From: Asanoa iriomotensis
GTDB lineage: Bacteria; Actinomycetota; Actinomycetes; Mycobacteriales; Micromonosporaceae
DNA: 64,000 bases
Reading direction: 5' to 3'
NCBI RefSeq assembly: GCF_016862515.1
Contig: NZ_BONC01000029.1
Span: forward strand, 36,118 to 100,117
In this document: one piece after another, positions 26,569 to 36,500 of the stretch
Layout: each line of letters starts with the position of its first letter
How positions within the stretch are numbered: the stretch's first letter is position 1
Notes under the pieces: model-generated
Databases searched by the model: none
Told to the model about the DNA's origin: nothing
What the model saw: the letters and a program-made list of their open reading frames with translations, nothing else
Translations under genes and position numbers: made by a program

Positions 26569-29500
26569 TCAGGGTGCGGAAAGGTGGGCGAGTTGCACAA
26601 GGCGTACGCCCTCCTTGCGGGTGACCAGGCGACCACGTCCGGGTGGCAGCGGGCCCGGCCGGACCTGGCCGACCAACGGGCCCTCGTCCGGATCGCCCGA
26701 CATCACCAGGCCCGCCGCCGCCAACTCGCGGAGCCGCTGGATGATCGGGTCGTAGAGGGACCGGGCCGCGCCGCCCGTGCGCCTGGTCAACACCAGGTGC
26801 AGGCCGATGTCCCTGGCCTGCGGCAGGAACTCCGCCAGTGCACCCAGCGGGTTGCGCGGCGCGGCCGCCACCAGGTCGTAGTCGTCGACCAGGACGAACA
26901 GCTCCGGCCCGGTCCACCAGTTGCGCTCGCGCAGCTGCTCCGGTGTCACGTCGGGCGGCGGGAGCCGGCGACGCATGTAGCCGGCCACCGACTCGATCAG
27001 CTCCTCGGTGCCGGCCGCCGCGGTGCCGTAGCCGATCAGGTGGTCGGTCCGCACGGCGCCGAGCAGGCTGCGCCGGTAGTCGACCACGATGAGGCGGGCC
27101 TCGTGCGGCTGGAAGCGGTGCGTGACGGTGGTGGCCAGGGCGCGCAGGAACGACGATTTGCCGCACTCGGTGTCGCCGAAGAGGACGACGTGCGGGTCGG
27201 CCGCGAAGTCGACCGCGACCGGGCGCAGGTCGGACTCGGCGATGCCGATCGGCAGGGTCAGCCCGGTCGTCTCGGTCAGATCGATCGAGGTGTACGGAAC
27301 CGACGCCGGCAGCAGGCGCACCGGCGGCGCAGGCAGCCCCGTCCACGCGGCCGCCACGGCCTGCTCCAACGGCACGTCGCCGGTCTGCGACGGCCGCAGG
27401 ACCAGGAGGTGGAGGCCCTCGCTGGTGATGCCCCGGCCAGGCGAGTCGGCGGGGACGTCGGCGGCGGCCTTGCGGGAGATCATCGAGTCGCTCGGGTCGC
27501 CCAGGCGCAGCTCCAGCCGGGCGGCGAACAGGTCGCGGGTGGCCGGGCGGAAGTCGAGCCAGCGGGCGGCCGAGGCGAGGACGTGGACGCGGTAGGCGAG
27601 GCCCCGCCCCGCCAGGTCGGACACCAGCGGCTCCAGGTCGTCGAAGTCACCGCGCAAGGTCGACCAGCCGTCGACGACCAGGAACACGTGCGGCTCGGTG
27701 CCGGCGAACCCGCGTTCCCGTTCGGCGAGCAGGGTGGTCAGCTCGCCGACCGTGCGGCGCACCGCGGCCGGCTCCAGCCGACTCGCCACTCCGCCGACGT
27801 GCGGCAGGTCGCGCAGCACGGCCAGGCTGCCGCCGCCGAAGTCGAGGCAGTAGAACCGCGCCTCCGCCGGCGTGTGCGCCAGCGCCAGCCCGCAGACCAG
27901 CGTGCGCAACGCCGTCGACTTGCCACTGCGCGGCGCGCCCACCACGGCGACATGGCCGGCCGCGCCGTCGAGCGCGTACCAGAGCAGGTCGCGGCGCTGA
28001 TCCAGCGGGCGATCGACGACGGCGACCGGCACCTGCAGCGCACCGTGCAGCTCGGGGTTGGCGAACGTCAGCCCTCGCCCTGGTGCCACCACCGGCGGGC
28101 CGAGCACCTCGTCGAACGTCGCCGGCTCGGCCAGCGGTGGCAGCCAGACCCGGTGGGCCGGCGGCCCGTGCCCGGCGATCCGGTCGACCAGCGCGTCGAG
28201 CAGGCTCGGCCCACTCGCCTCCGGGGCGGCCTCGGCGGCCACGATCTCGGTGGTGAAAGGCAGGACCCCCGAACGGCGCTCGCCCCGGCGCGGCACCGGC
28301 CCCGACACATAGGCGACCCGGAATCGCCGCAATGGCTCCGTGCCGGCCTTGAGGAAAGCGTGCCCGGGCGCCCGCGGCAGCTCATAGGCGTCCGGCACTC
28401 CGAGCACCGCCCGGGACTCGAACGGTGAGAACGTCCGCAGACCGATCCGATAGGACAGGTGGGTGTCGAGCCCGCGCAGCCGCCCCTCCTCGAGCCGCTG
28501 CGACGCCAGCAGCAGGTGGACGCCGAGCGACCGACCCAACCGCCCGATCTGGACGAACAGGTCGATGAAGTCCGGCTTGGCCGACAGCAGCTCGGAGAAC
28601 TCGTCGCAGACGACGAGCAGCGACGGCAGCGGGGCCAGCGGCGCGCCGGCCGACCGCGCGCGCTCGTAGTCGTGCCGCGAGACGTAGTTGCCGGCCCGGC
28701 GCAGCAGCTCCTGGCGCCGGACCAGCTCGCCGTTGATCGCGTCGACCATGCGGTCGACCAGCGGCAGCTCGTCGGCCAGGTTGGTGATCACCGCGCTGGT
28801 GTGCGGCAGCGCGTCCAGCGACGCGAAGGTCGCACCGCCCTTGAAGTCGACCAGCACCACGTTGAGCTCGGCCGACGAGTGCGTCGCCGCCAGGCCCAGG
28901 ACCAGCGTCCGCAACAGCTCGGACTTGCCGGACCCGGTGGCGCCGACCAGCAGCCCGTGCGGCCCCATGCCGTCGAGCGCCGACTCCTTGAGGTCGAGCT
29001 CGACGGGACTGCCGTCCGCGGCGACGCCGATCGGCACCCGCAGCTGGTCGCGCAGGGGTCGCGGCGTCCATGCCTCGGCGACCGAGTAAGCATCCGGCTC
29101 GGCCACCCGCAGCAGGTCGAGCAGACCCAGGTCAGCCGGAACCAAGCCAGCGGCAGCACCGGCCAGCCGCAACGGCGCCAGCCGCCGCGCCACGCCCTCC
29201 GCGGACGCGACGGAGAGCCCGTCGGCCACGCCGACCACCGCGACCCCCTCGGTCGTGGTGGTCTCCAGAGCGCCGTCGGCCAGCCGGGTGAGCACCACCG
29301 TCGCCGGATCCAGCACCCGCGGCGCCGCACCGTCGACCTCGACAACCGCCAGTCCGTCAACCGGCTCACCGCCGACCAGTCGCACCGCGCCCGCACGGTC
29401 GGCACCATCCAGGACCGCCACCACGAACCGATCGTCGCCGACGCCGTCGAGCAGTCGCTCCAGCGCGGCCACCGTGCCGGCCACCAACCGGACCGGACCC

Positions 29501-30309
29501 AGCGCGTCGACCCGGCCGGGATGCCGGGCGTGCGGGAGCCACTTGACCCACTCCCACTCGGCCCGCCGTGACGGGCCGGCCGCGACCGCCACGACCAGCT
29601 CGTCCGGCGCGTGGAAGACGGCCAGCTGCACCAGGAGGGCGCGGACCAGCGCCGGCGAGCCACGCACATGCACCCTCGCGAACCCGCGCATCGACAACGC
29701 CACGGGCAGGTCAGGCACCACGGAATGCGCCTCGATGAAGCGACGCAACGCACCGGCCGTCAACGGCTCCAGATCCTCGGGCGGCCGGGTCACGGGCGGG
29801 ACCAGGGCCGTGGCCAGCGACTGTGGCCCGACACCGACCCGCGCCACGGCGAAGTCGCTGTCGGCGGGCCGCCGTTCCCATAGTCGATGGCTCTCGACCG
29901 TCGACCACAGCCGCGACGGGTCGGGATGCCGATAGAACAGCCCCACCCGCTGCCTGGCCACGGTGTCCCTGGCCTGCCGGCGCAACAGCGACAGATGGCG
30001 CAGGTAGTCACGCCGTGCCGCGACCAACTCGGCCTTGCGCGGCCCGCCGTAGCCCCACGACGTCGCCAGCATCGCCAGCGACGAGATGCCGAACATGCCG
30101 CCGACCACATAGGAGAACGCCCCGCCGCCGCGGCCCATCAGCATGGCCATCGCGACGCCGCCACCGAGCATGGGCAGCAGCAACATCAGCTGTTGCCACC
30201 GCCCGCCACCGGGTTGCGGCAACTCCGGCGGCGCCTCGACCCGCAGCTCGCCGCCCGGGATCTCGGGCGCGGGCCGACGCGCCGGCCGGCGCACCACCAC
30301 CGTCGACAA
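26569..30309 (-). CDS. eccC: EccC, FtsK/SpoIIIE-type ATPase of the type VII secretion system
   Basis: About 1246 residues from TTG 30309 (start STVVVRRPARRPAPEIPGG), with GGGAGG close upstream. Two membrane helices (about 42-80) precede three tandem ATPase domains. Their Walker A motifs are GATGSGKS (about 453), GAPRSGKS (about 789) and GDTECGKS (about 1044). Walker B-like Asp-rich strands are LLVVCDEFSELL and FLVVDGW. This is a fused EccCa-EccCb protein, the motor that recognises Esx substrates. It is divergent from eccD across a 159-base region that must hold both promoters. Other Ecc components are missing nearby. Confidence 0.95.
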   Translation of the reverse strand: MSTVVVRRPARRPAPEIPGGELRVEAPPELPQPGGGRWQQLMLLLPMLGGGVAMAMLMGRGGGAFSYVVGGMFGISSLAMLATSWGYGGPRKAELVAARRDYLRHLSLLRRQARDTVARQRVGLFYRHPDPSRLWSTVESHRLWERRPADSDFAVARVGVGPQSLATALVPPVTRPPEDLEPLTAGALRRFIEAHSVVPDLPVALSMRGFARVHVRGSPALVRALLVQLAVFHAPDELVVAVAAGPSRRAEWEWVKWLPHARHPGRVDALGPVRLVAGTVAALERLLDGVGDDRFVVAVLDGADRAGAVRLVGGEPVDGLAVVEVDGAAPRVLDPATVVLTRLADGALETTTTEGVAVVGVADGLSVASAEGVARRLAPLRLAGAAAGLVPADLGLLDLLRVAEPDAYSVAEAWTPRPLRDQLRVPIGVAADGSPVELDLKESALDGMGPHGLLVGATGSGKSELLRTLVLGLAATHSSAELNVVLVDFKGGATFASLDALPHTSAVITNLADELPLVDRMVDAINGELVRRQELLRRAGNYVSRHDYERARSAGAPLAPLPSLLVVCDEFSELLSAKPDFIDLFVQIGRLGRSLGVHLLLASQRLEEGRLRGLDTHLSYRIGLRTFSPFESRAVLGVPDAYELPRAPGHAFLKAGTEPLRRFRVAYVSGPVPRRGERRSGVLPFTTEIVAAEAAPEASGPSLLDALVDRIAGHGPPAHRVWLPPLAEPATFDEVLGPPVVAPGRGLTFANPELHGALQVPVAVVDRPLDQRRDLLWYALDGAAGHVAVVGAPRSGKSTALRTLVCGLALAHTPAEARFYCLDFGGGSLAVLRDLPHVGGVASRLEPAAVRRTVGELTTLLAERERGFAGTEPHVFLVVDGWSTLRGDFDDLEPLVSDLAGRGLAYRVHVLASAARWLDFRPATRDLFAARLELRLGDPSDSMISRKAAADVPADSPGRGITSEGLHLLVLRPSQTGDVPLEQAVAAAWTGLPAPPVRLLPASVPYTSIDLTETTGLTLPIGIAESDLRPVAVDFAADPHVVLFGDTECGKSSFLRALATTVTHRFQPHEARLIVVDYRRSLLGAVRTDHLIGYGTAAAGTEELIESVAGYMRRRLPPPDVTPEQLRERNWWTGPELFVLVDDYDLVAAAPRNPLGALAEFLPQARDIGLHLVLTRRTGGAARSLYDPIIQRLRELAAAGLVMSGDPDEGPLVGQVRPGPLPPGRGRLVTRKEGVRLVQLAHLSAP

Positions 30310-30468
30310 GGGACCTCCCTCAGCGACAACCAACAATGAGCAACACGAGCGTCGCTCATCGTAGGGAATCGCGGCCGTGGATGTATGGCCAAAAGGGGGT
30401 CATGTGGATAACCCGCCGAGCCGGTAGTTTCGGCAGCCTCCCCGGCTCCCGTGACGGAGGTCACATCG
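30310..30468. promoter_or_regulatory. Divergent control region between eccC and eccD
   Basis: 159 bases between the two start codons. It is less GC-rich around 30330-30420 (AACAACCAACAATGAGC, GTGGATAACC), as promoter regions often are here. No -10/-35 pair is clear enough to place. GGAGGT at 30456-30461 is the ribosome site of eccD. Confidence 0.5.
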
Positions 30469-31836
30469 ATGCACACCGGTCTCGCCCTGGTCACCGTCAA
30501 CGCGCCCCAGCGCCGGATCGACATCGCGCTGCCGCCGGACGTACCCCTGGCAGATCTGTTGTCGGAGATCTTGCGGCACACGGGCGCCGGGCTCGCCGAC
30601 GACGGCGAGGCACACGGCGGTTGGGTCCTGCGCCGTCCGGACGGCGCGGCGCTCGACGGCGGTGCGACCCTTAACGACCAGGGTGTACGCGACGGCGACG
30701 TGCTGCACCTCGTCCCCGCCCGGCAGGAGTGGCCGGAGGTGGAGGTCGACGACGTCGTCGAGGCGATCGCCGACGGGGCACGCCGCACCGGCACCGCCTG
30801 GTCACCGCGGCAGACCGTGACGGCGGCCCTCGCGGCGGCCGGCGCGGCACTCGGCGTGGCGCTAGCGATCTTGTTGCGTGCCGGGCCGGACGAGATCGCG
30901 GCGATGCTGACCACCCTCGGCGTCGCGGCCAGCCTCACGGTCGCGGGCATCCTGGCGGCCCGCGCCTACAGCCACAGCGCCGCGGGCGTCGCGCTGGGCG
31001 CCTACTCGCTGCCGTACGCGTTCGCCGCCGGCGCCCTGCTCCTGGCGAGCGGCGGCGGCCCGGCCGGCCCCGTGCCCGGCCTGCGCTGGATCGGCGCGCC
31101 CGAACTGCTGCTCGGCTCGGCGGCGCTGGCCCTGCACGGCGTACTCGGCATCATTGGGGTCGGCTCCGGCCGCCGGATCTTCGCAGCGGCGGTGCTGACG
31201 GGCCTGCTCGGCGCCACAACCGCCGGCCTAGGCTTCGCCCTCAGCGCGCACGGCGCCGCCGCGATTCTGCTCGCGGTGCTGGCCTGCGGCGTCGGTCTGC
31301 TGCCTCTGCTCGCGATCCGGCTGGCCCGGCTGCCGATTCCGCCGGTGTCGCCGGCCCGGGTCGAAACCAACCGCGTCCGGGCCGCCGTGACCCGCGCCGA
31401 AGAGCTGCTGGGCGGGATGCTGATCGGCCACGCCATGCTGGCGGTGATCGCGGCGGCCGTGCTCGCGACCACCGGGGGCGCCTGGGGCCGCACCCTGGCG
31501 GTGGTCTGCGGCCTGGCTCTGCTGCTGCGCTCCCGGGTATTCGTCACCGTCCGCCAGCGAGTCCCGCTGCTCGTCGCCGGCACCGCAACCCTGGCCACCG
31601 TCGCCCTGGCCGTCGCCGACCGACCCGACGCACCAACAACGATCTTGGCCGGCGCGCTGGGACTGGCCCTCGCGGTGCTGTTCACCGTGCGCGGCATCGG
31701 GTACGCCCGCCGCCCGGCCGGCCCCTACCTCGGTCGCGCCGCCGACCTCCTGGACACGACCCTGCTGGTCGCGGTCATCCCGGTGGCCTGCGCGGTCCTA
31801 GGCCTGTTCGCCCAGGCCCGCACGCTGGTCGACTAG
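30469..31836 (+). CDS. eccD: EccD, type VII secretion integral membrane protein
   Basis: A 455-residue protein from ATG 30469, seven bases after GGAGGT. The N-terminal 85 residues are a ubiquitin-like YukD domain ([43 protein letters not shown]). They are followed by about eleven membrane helices rich in Ala, Leu and Gly, the EccD channel pattern. Its stop codon overlaps the stop of the convergent ppa gene within the palindrome CTAG, so the two transcripts must overlap at their 3' ends. Confidence 0.93.
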   Translation: MHTGLALVTVNAPQRRIDIALPPDVPLADLLSEILRHTGAGLADDGEAHGGWVLRRPDGAALDGGATLNDQGVRDGDVLHLVPARQEWPEVEVDDVVEAIADGARRTGTAWSPRQTVTAALAAAGAALGVALAILLRAGPDEIAAMLTTLGVAASLTVAGILAARAYSHSAAGVALGAYSLPYAFAAGALLLASGGGPAGPVPGLRWIGAPELLLGSAALALHGVLGIIGVGSGRRIFAAAVLTGLLGATTAGLGFALSAHGAAAILLAVLACGVGLLPLLAIRLARLPIPPVSPARVETNRVRAAVTRAEELLGGMLIGHAMLAVIAAAVLATTGGAWGRTLAVVCGLALLLRSRVFVTVRQRVPLLVAGTATLATVALAVADRPDAPTTILAGALGLALAVLFTVRGIGYARRPAGPYLGRAADLLDTTLLVAVIPVACAVLGLFAQARTLVD

Positions 31837-32333
31837 TAGGTGCCGGCGGCTTTGGCGTCCTCGGCGCGGCGGTAGGAGTTGAGGATCTCCTGCTCGGCGT
31901 CGGCGCGGCCGACCCAGGTCGCACCCTCGACCGATTTGCCGGGCTCAAGGTCTTTGTAGACCTCGAAGAAATGCTGGATCTCGAGCCGGTCGAACTCACC
32001 GACGTGGTGGATGTCGCGGAGGTGTTCCTGGCGGGGGTCTTCGAACGGGACGCAGAGCACCTTGTCGTCGCCGCCCTTTTCGTCCTTCATACGGAACATG
32101 CCGATCGCGCGGCAGCGGATCAGGCAACCCGGAAACGTCGGCTCCGTGACCAGGACCAGCGCGTCCAGCGGGTCGCCGTCCTCGCCGAGGGTGTCTTCGA
32201 TAAAGCCGTAGTCGGCCGGGTACTGCGTCGATGTGAAGAGCGTGCGGTCGAGGCGGATGCGGCCGGTTTTATGGTCGACCTCATACTTGTTGCGATTCCC
32301 CTTGGGAATCTCAACGGTGACGTCGAAATCCAT
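31833..32333 (-). CDS. ppa: Inorganic pyrophosphatase
   Basis: A 166-residue family I pyrophosphatase from ATG 32333, with AAGGAG upstream. Active-site motifs are [34 protein letters not shown] (in part) with the metal-binding Asp residues, and [18 protein letters not shown]. It hydrolyses pyrophosphate in the cytoplasm and drives biosynthetic reactions. The length is normal. The gene is divergent from dacB, with about 90 bases between the starts. Confidence 0.96.
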   Translation of the reverse strand: MDFDVTVEIPKGNRNKYEVDHKTGRIRLDRTLFTSTQYPADYGFIEDTLGEDGDPLDALVLVTEPTFPGCLIRCRAIGMFRMKDEKGGDDKVLCVPFEDPRQEHLRDIHHVGEFDRLEIQHFFEVYKDLEPGKSVEGATWVGRADAEQEILNSYRRAEDAKAAGTY

Positions 32334-32425
32334 TTCACGCTCCTTGCAAACCGCGTTGGCCCCCTGCGAACGCACGGACGCAAGTAGTGTCGCCTAGGCC
32401 GGGCGCCGAAGGGGAGGAGGGGCGG

Positions 32426-34267
32426 GTGGGGGAAGACTCACAACCTCGCCCTGCGCGCGGCATAGTCCGCGTGCCGGGTGCCGCACCATCGCCCCCGCCG
32501 ACGGAAGCCAACCTACACCCCGGCGGATCCGGTCCCACTCCTTACACCCCGCTGCCCGCGCCGCCCGGACCGTTCCCTCCGGCGGGTCCGGCACGCGCCG
32601 CGACACCAACAACCCCACCGATCCCAGGTGTACGCGCGAACGCCGGCACCGCACGCCCCCAAGGTTCTGCCCGCGTCGGCCACAACCCGGCCGCGAACGG
32701 CCCCCCGATCCCGTTAGGACCACCGAACCCCCCGCCGCCCGGCGGTCCGCCTCGCAACGGTCCACCGCCATGGAACGGCCCACCGCCCAGCGGGTCGCCC
32801 GCCGGCCCACCACCACGGCGCAAGCGCTCCCGTATCCCGATGATGATCGCGCTGACCGGCATCCTGGTGCTGGTCGTCTTCGCCGCCGGCCTCGTCGTGG
32901 TCCGCCCGGGCCCGGTCGCCGCCTGGCTCGGGGATGACAGCGCGGCCCGCCCCGCCCCGGTCGTCGACCCGCCCGACCCGGCACCCGGCCCGGTGCTCGC
33001 CGCCCTCAACGGCACCGCGCCGATGCCCGACGAGGCCGGCCTCACCAAGGCCCTCGGCAAGCTGGTCACCGACGGCGGGATCGGCGGCCGCACCAGCCTC
33101 GTGGTCCGCGACGTGGCCAGCGGCAAGGTGCTCTACGCCAACGGCGGCGGGATCCCCACGGTCCCGGCCTCGACGATGAAGCTGGTCACCGCCGCCACGG
33201 TGCTGTCGACCCGCGATCCCGCCTACCGGATCCCGACCCGTGTGGTCGCCGGCCCCAACCCGGGCGAGGTGATCCTGGTCGGCGGCGGCGACCCGACGCT
33301 CGGTGCCGACGCGAAGGGCTTCTACCCGGGCGCGGCCCGGCTGGACCGGCTGGCCACGGCGACCAAGAAGGCGCTCGGCGCCACGAAGCCGACCAAGGTC
33401 TACTACGACAGTTCGCTCTTCTCCGGGCCCGTCTACGAGCCTGGCTGGGACGCCGACATCCCGACCGGCGGCTTCGGCGGCCCGTCGACGGCACTCATGA
33501 TCGACGGGGCGCGCAAGACGCCGACGGAGAGCGACAACCACTACTCCGAGCGCTCCAGCAAGCCCGACCTCGCCGCCGCCCAGGCGTTCGCCAAGGCCCT
33601 CGGTGTCGGTGGCACACCGGCGCCGGCCCCGAAGGGCTCGGTGCCGGCCGACGCCGCCACGCCGAGCCCGGGCGCCACCGCGGGCCCCGCAGACGAGCTG
33701 GCCCGGGTCGTGTCGCCGCCGATGGTCCGGCTGGTCGAGTTCATGCTCGTCGACAGCGACAACGTGGTCGCCGAGGCGCTGGCCCGGCAGGTCGCGCTGG
33801 CGAAGGGCAAGCCGGCCTCGTACGCCGGTGCCCGCGCCGGCATGACCGAGGCCCTCGCGGAGCTCGGCGTGCCGACCGACGGCCTGGTCCTGGCGGACGG
33901 CAGCGGCCTGTCCCGCACCGACCGGCTGACCGGTGAGGCGCAGACCGAGTTGCTCGCGCTGGCGGCGTCCGGCAAGAGGCCGGAGCTGACCGAGATGTTC
34001 GCCGGCATCCCGGTGGCGGCCTGGTCCGGCACGCTCGAGGACCGCTTCGGCGACGCCGCCACCCGCAAGAGCGCCGCCGGCGTGGTCCGGGCGAAGACCG
34101 GCACGCTCACCGGCAACCACGCCATGGCCGGCACGGTGACCACGGCCGATGGCCGGCTGCTCGCGTTCTCCGTGCTCACCGACGGGGTCACGGCCAGCAG
34201 CGACGCCGCCCGCGACCACCTCGACAAGATCGCCGCGACCCTGGCCACCTGCGGCTGTGACGCCTGA
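32426..34267 (+). CDS. dacB: D-alanyl-D-alanine carboxypeptidase/endopeptidase (PBP4, DacB type)
   Basis: About 613 residues from GTG 32426, which follows GGAGGGGCGG. The N-terminal 130 residues are Pro/Gly-rich and cytoplasmic, then there is a membrane helix (about 138-158). The penicillin-binding domain has SxxK in ASTMKLVT (about 248), SxN in DSDNVVAEAL (about 443) and KTG in AKTGTLTG (about 556). The insertion between SxxK and SxN is as in class C low-mass penicillin-binding proteins. It trims peptidoglycan peptides outside the membrane. In actinomycetes it commonly precedes the zinc protease and tilS, as here. Confidence 0.94.
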   Translation: MGEDSQPRPARGIVRVPGAAPSPPPTEANLHPGGSGPTPYTPLPAPPGPFPPAGPARAATPTTPPIPGVRANAGTARPQGSARVGHNPAANGPPIPLGPPNPPPPGGPPRNGPPPWNGPPPSGSPAGPPPRRKRSRIPMMIALTGILVLVVFAAGLVVVRPGPVAAWLGDDSAARPAPVVDPPDPAPGPVLAALNGTAPMPDEAGLTKALGKLVTDGGIGGRTSLVVRDVASGKVLYANGGGIPTVPASTMKLVTAATVLSTRDPAYRIPTRVVAGPNPGEVILVGGGDPTLGADAKGFYPGAARLDRLATATKKALGATKPTKVYYDSSLFSGPVYEPGWDADIPTGGFGGPSTALMIDGARKTPTESDNHYSERSSKPDLAAAQAFAKALGVGGTPAPAPKGSVPADAATPSPGATAGPADELARVVSPPMVRLVEFMLVDSDNVVAEALARQVALAKGKPASYAGARAGMTEALAELGVPTDGLVLADGSGLSRTDRLTGEAQTELLALAASGKRPELTEMFAGIPVAAWSGTLEDRFGDAATRKSAAGVVRAKTGTLTGNHAMAGTVTTADGRLLAFSVLTDGVTASSDAARDHLDKIAATLATCGCDA

Positions 34268-34268
34268 A

Positions 34269-34299
34269 GCCTCCGCTAGCTCCGGCTAGCGGATGAGGC
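34269..34299. terminator. Hairpin after dacB
   Basis: CCGCTAGC (34273-34280) pairs with GCTAGCGG (34285-34292) around a TCCG loop, and GCCT pairs with AGGC outside with a small bulge. It starts two bases after the dacB stop and lacks a T-run, as many actinomycete terminators do. It may weaken read-through into the next gene. Confidence 0.55.
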
Positions 34300-34332
34300 G
34301 CCAGGGGTGCCCGGCCCGGGTACCGTGGGGTG

Positions 34333-35412
34333 ATGGCGCAGTTCGTGGACTGGGATCTGGCCGCCGCCACAGCGGGGGCGCTCGGCAAGTCGGGCCCCCG
34401 GGCCTCCTACGAGGAGGCCACCGAGGTGGTCGCCGACCTGCGTCGGTTGACCGAAGAGGCCGCTGGGCACGTCAGTGACTACACGGGCCTGCGGTCGCAG
34501 GTCGACCACCCGCCGGTGCGCATCGTCGACCGCCGCGACTGGGCCGCCGTCAACGTGGCCGGGTTGCGTGAGGTGGTCACACCGCTGATCACCCGGCTCT
34601 CCGGTGACAAGGAGCCCGGCGCGCTCACCGACGCCATCGGCTCCCGGTTGACCGGGGTGCAGGCGGGCAGCGTGCTGGCGTACCTCTCGGGTCGCGTACT
34701 CGGGCAATATGAGGTCTTTTCGACCGATCCTGGGCAGTTGCTGCTTGTCGCGCCGAACATCGTCGAGATCGAGCGCAAGCTCGGCGCCGAGCCGCGCGAC
34801 TTCCGCCTCTGGGTCTGCCTGCACGAGGTCACCCACCGCACCCAGTTCACCTCGGTGCCCTGGATGCGCGCCCACTTCCTCGGTGAGGTCCAGTCGTTCG
34901 TCGACGCCTCGCAGACCGGCACCGAGCACCTCACCGACCGGCTCCGCCGCGCGGTGGCCACGCTGTCCGACGCGATCCGCGAGCCCGACAGCCGGGCCAG
35001 CGTGCTCGACCTCGTGCAGACGCCGGGCCAGCGCGCCGTGCTCGACCGGCTGACCGCGCTGATGACCCTGCTCGAAGGCCACGCCGAGTTCGTGATGGAC
35101 GGCGTCGGCCCCGAGGTCATACCCACGGTCGAGCAGATCCGGGCCCGCTTCAACCGGCGCCGGGAGGCCGGCAACCCGTTGGAGAAGGCCATGCGCAAGC
35201 TGCTCGGCATCGACGTGAAGATGCGGCAGTACGCCGAGGGCCGCAAGTTCGTGCACGGCGTGGTCGAGCGGGTCGGCATGGCCGGCTTCAACAAGATCTT
35301 CAGCTCGCCGCTGACGCTGCCGCGGCTCGAGGAGCTCGGCGACCCGGACGCCTGGGTGGCCCGGGTGCACGGCCCCGGCGGCGGCTCAGGTCCGCTCCTG
35401 ACGCAGGGCTGA
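34333..35412 (+). CDS. Zinc-dependent metalloprotease, DUF2342 family
   Basis: A 359-residue protein from ATG 34333 (a GTG lies just before it). The zincin motif HEVTH sits in CLHEVTHRTQF (about 164), with a second conserved motif EGHAEFVMDGVG (about 250). The family, once described as F420-biosynthesis-associated, occurs widely in actinobacteria between dacB and tilS. The substrate is unknown. There is no signal peptide, so it is probably cytoplasmic. tilS starts three bases after its stop, so the two are co-transcribed. Confidence 0.88.
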   Translation: MAQFVDWDLAAATAGALGKSGPRASYEEATEVVADLRRLTEEAAGHVSDYTGLRSQVDHPPVRIVDRRDWAAVNVAGLREVVTPLITRLSGDKEPGALTDAIGSRLTGVQAGSVLAYLSGRVLGQYEVFSTDPGQLLLVAPNIVEIERKLGAEPRDFRLWVCLHEVTHRTQFTSVPWMRAHFLGEVQSFVDASQTGTEHLTDRLRRAVATLSDAIREPDSRASVLDLVQTPGQRAVLDRLTALMTLLEGHAEFVMDGVGPEVIPTVEQIRARFNRRREAGNPLEKAMRKLLGIDVKMRQYAEGRKFVHGVVERVGMAGFNKIFSSPLTLPRLEELGDPDAWVARVHGPGGGSGPLLTQG

Positions 35413-35415
35413 GCG

Positions 35416-36402
35416 ATGGTCGGTCCCGCGCCAACGGTCGCCGCGACCCGCGTCGCGGTCCGCCGCATGCTGCACGGGATACGCAAGGACGCGCTGGTCC
35501 TGGTCGCCTGCTCGGGCGGCGCCGACTCGCTGGCGCTGGCCGCCGCGACCGCGTTCGTCGCACCGCGGATGGGCCTGCGCGCGGGGTTGATCACCATAGA
35601 CCACGGCCTGCAGGACGGCTCCGACCGCCGGGCCGCCGCGGTCGCCGCCTGGGGTGAGTCCGTCGACCTGAGACCCGCGCTCGTGGTGTCGGTCGACGTC
35701 TCCGGGCGCCCCGGCGGGCCCGAGGCGGCGGCCCGCGAGGCCCGCTACGACGCGATACTGGAAACCGCGCGCGCCTGCCAAGCCAACTCGGTGTTGCTCG
35801 GCCACACCCGGGACGACCAGGCCGAGACCGTGCTGCTCGCGCTCGCCCGCGGCGCCGGCCCCCGGGGCATGGCGGCGATGCCGGACCGCCGCGACGTCGA
35901 GGGCGTCGCGCTGTTGCGCCCCCTGCTCGACATGTCCCGCGACGAGACCCGCAAGGCCTGCGCCGCGATGGGCCTCGAGCCGTGGGAGGACCCGCACAAC
36001 CTCGATCCTTCTTACGCCCGTTCCCGGGTACGCGGCTCCGCGCTGCCCGCGTTGGTCGACGCCCTCGGCCCGGGGGTCGTGTCCAACCTGGCCCGCACCG
36101 CGCGCCTGCTGGCCCAGGACGCCGAGGCGCTGGACGTGCTCGCGGCCGAGGAGCTGGAACGCTCCAAGCTGGAGGAAGGCCTGTCGGTAGCGATGCTGGA
36201 GGCCCTGCTGCCGGCCCTGCGGGCGCGCGCCCTGCACTCCTGGGCGCTGTCGCTGGGCTGCTCACCGGCCGCGCTGTCACACCGCCACGTCACGGCCTTG
36301 GAAGCCCTGGTCACGAGCTGGCACGGCCAGGGGGCGGTCCACCTACCGGGCGGCATCCGCGCGGCCCGCGTAGCGGGCGTCCTCCGCGTGGTCACCGAGT
36401 AA
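35416..36402 (+). CDS. tilS: tRNA(Ile)-lysidine synthetase
   Basis: A 328-residue PP-loop ATPase. The N-terminal motif CSGGADSLALA (about 33) binds ATP. Further motifs are DHGLQDGS, GHTRDDQAETVLLALARG (about 134) and REDPHNLDPSYARSRVR in the form WEDPHNLDPSYARSRVRG. It modifies C34 of the CAU-anticodon tRNA so that it reads AUA and is charged with Ile, an essential reaction. Normally hpt follows directly; here about 2.2 kb of repeats, a regulator and a microprotein gene separate them. Confidence 0.95.
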   Translation: MVGPAPTVAATRVAVRRMLHGIRKDALVLVACSGGADSLALAAATAFVAPRMGLRAGLITIDHGLQDGSDRRAAAVAAWGESVDLRPALVVSVDVSGRPGGPEAAAREARYDAILETARACQANSVLLGHTRDDQAETVLLALARGAGPRGMAAMPDRRDVEGVALLRPLLDMSRDETRKACAAMGLEPWEDPHNLDPSYARSRVRGSALPALVDALGPGVVSNLARTARLLAQDAEALDVLAAEELERSKLEEGLSVAMLEALLPALRARALHSWALSLGCSPAALSHRHVTALEALVTSWHGQGAVHLPGGIRAARVAGVLRVVTE

Positions 36403-36500
36403 TTCCTCTGCCACCGATCACCGCGGCCACCACGAACGGCCAAGCGGTCGCTGCCCGCACGTCGCGTTGACCAACGGACGGCCTCACACGACCTGAAGGC

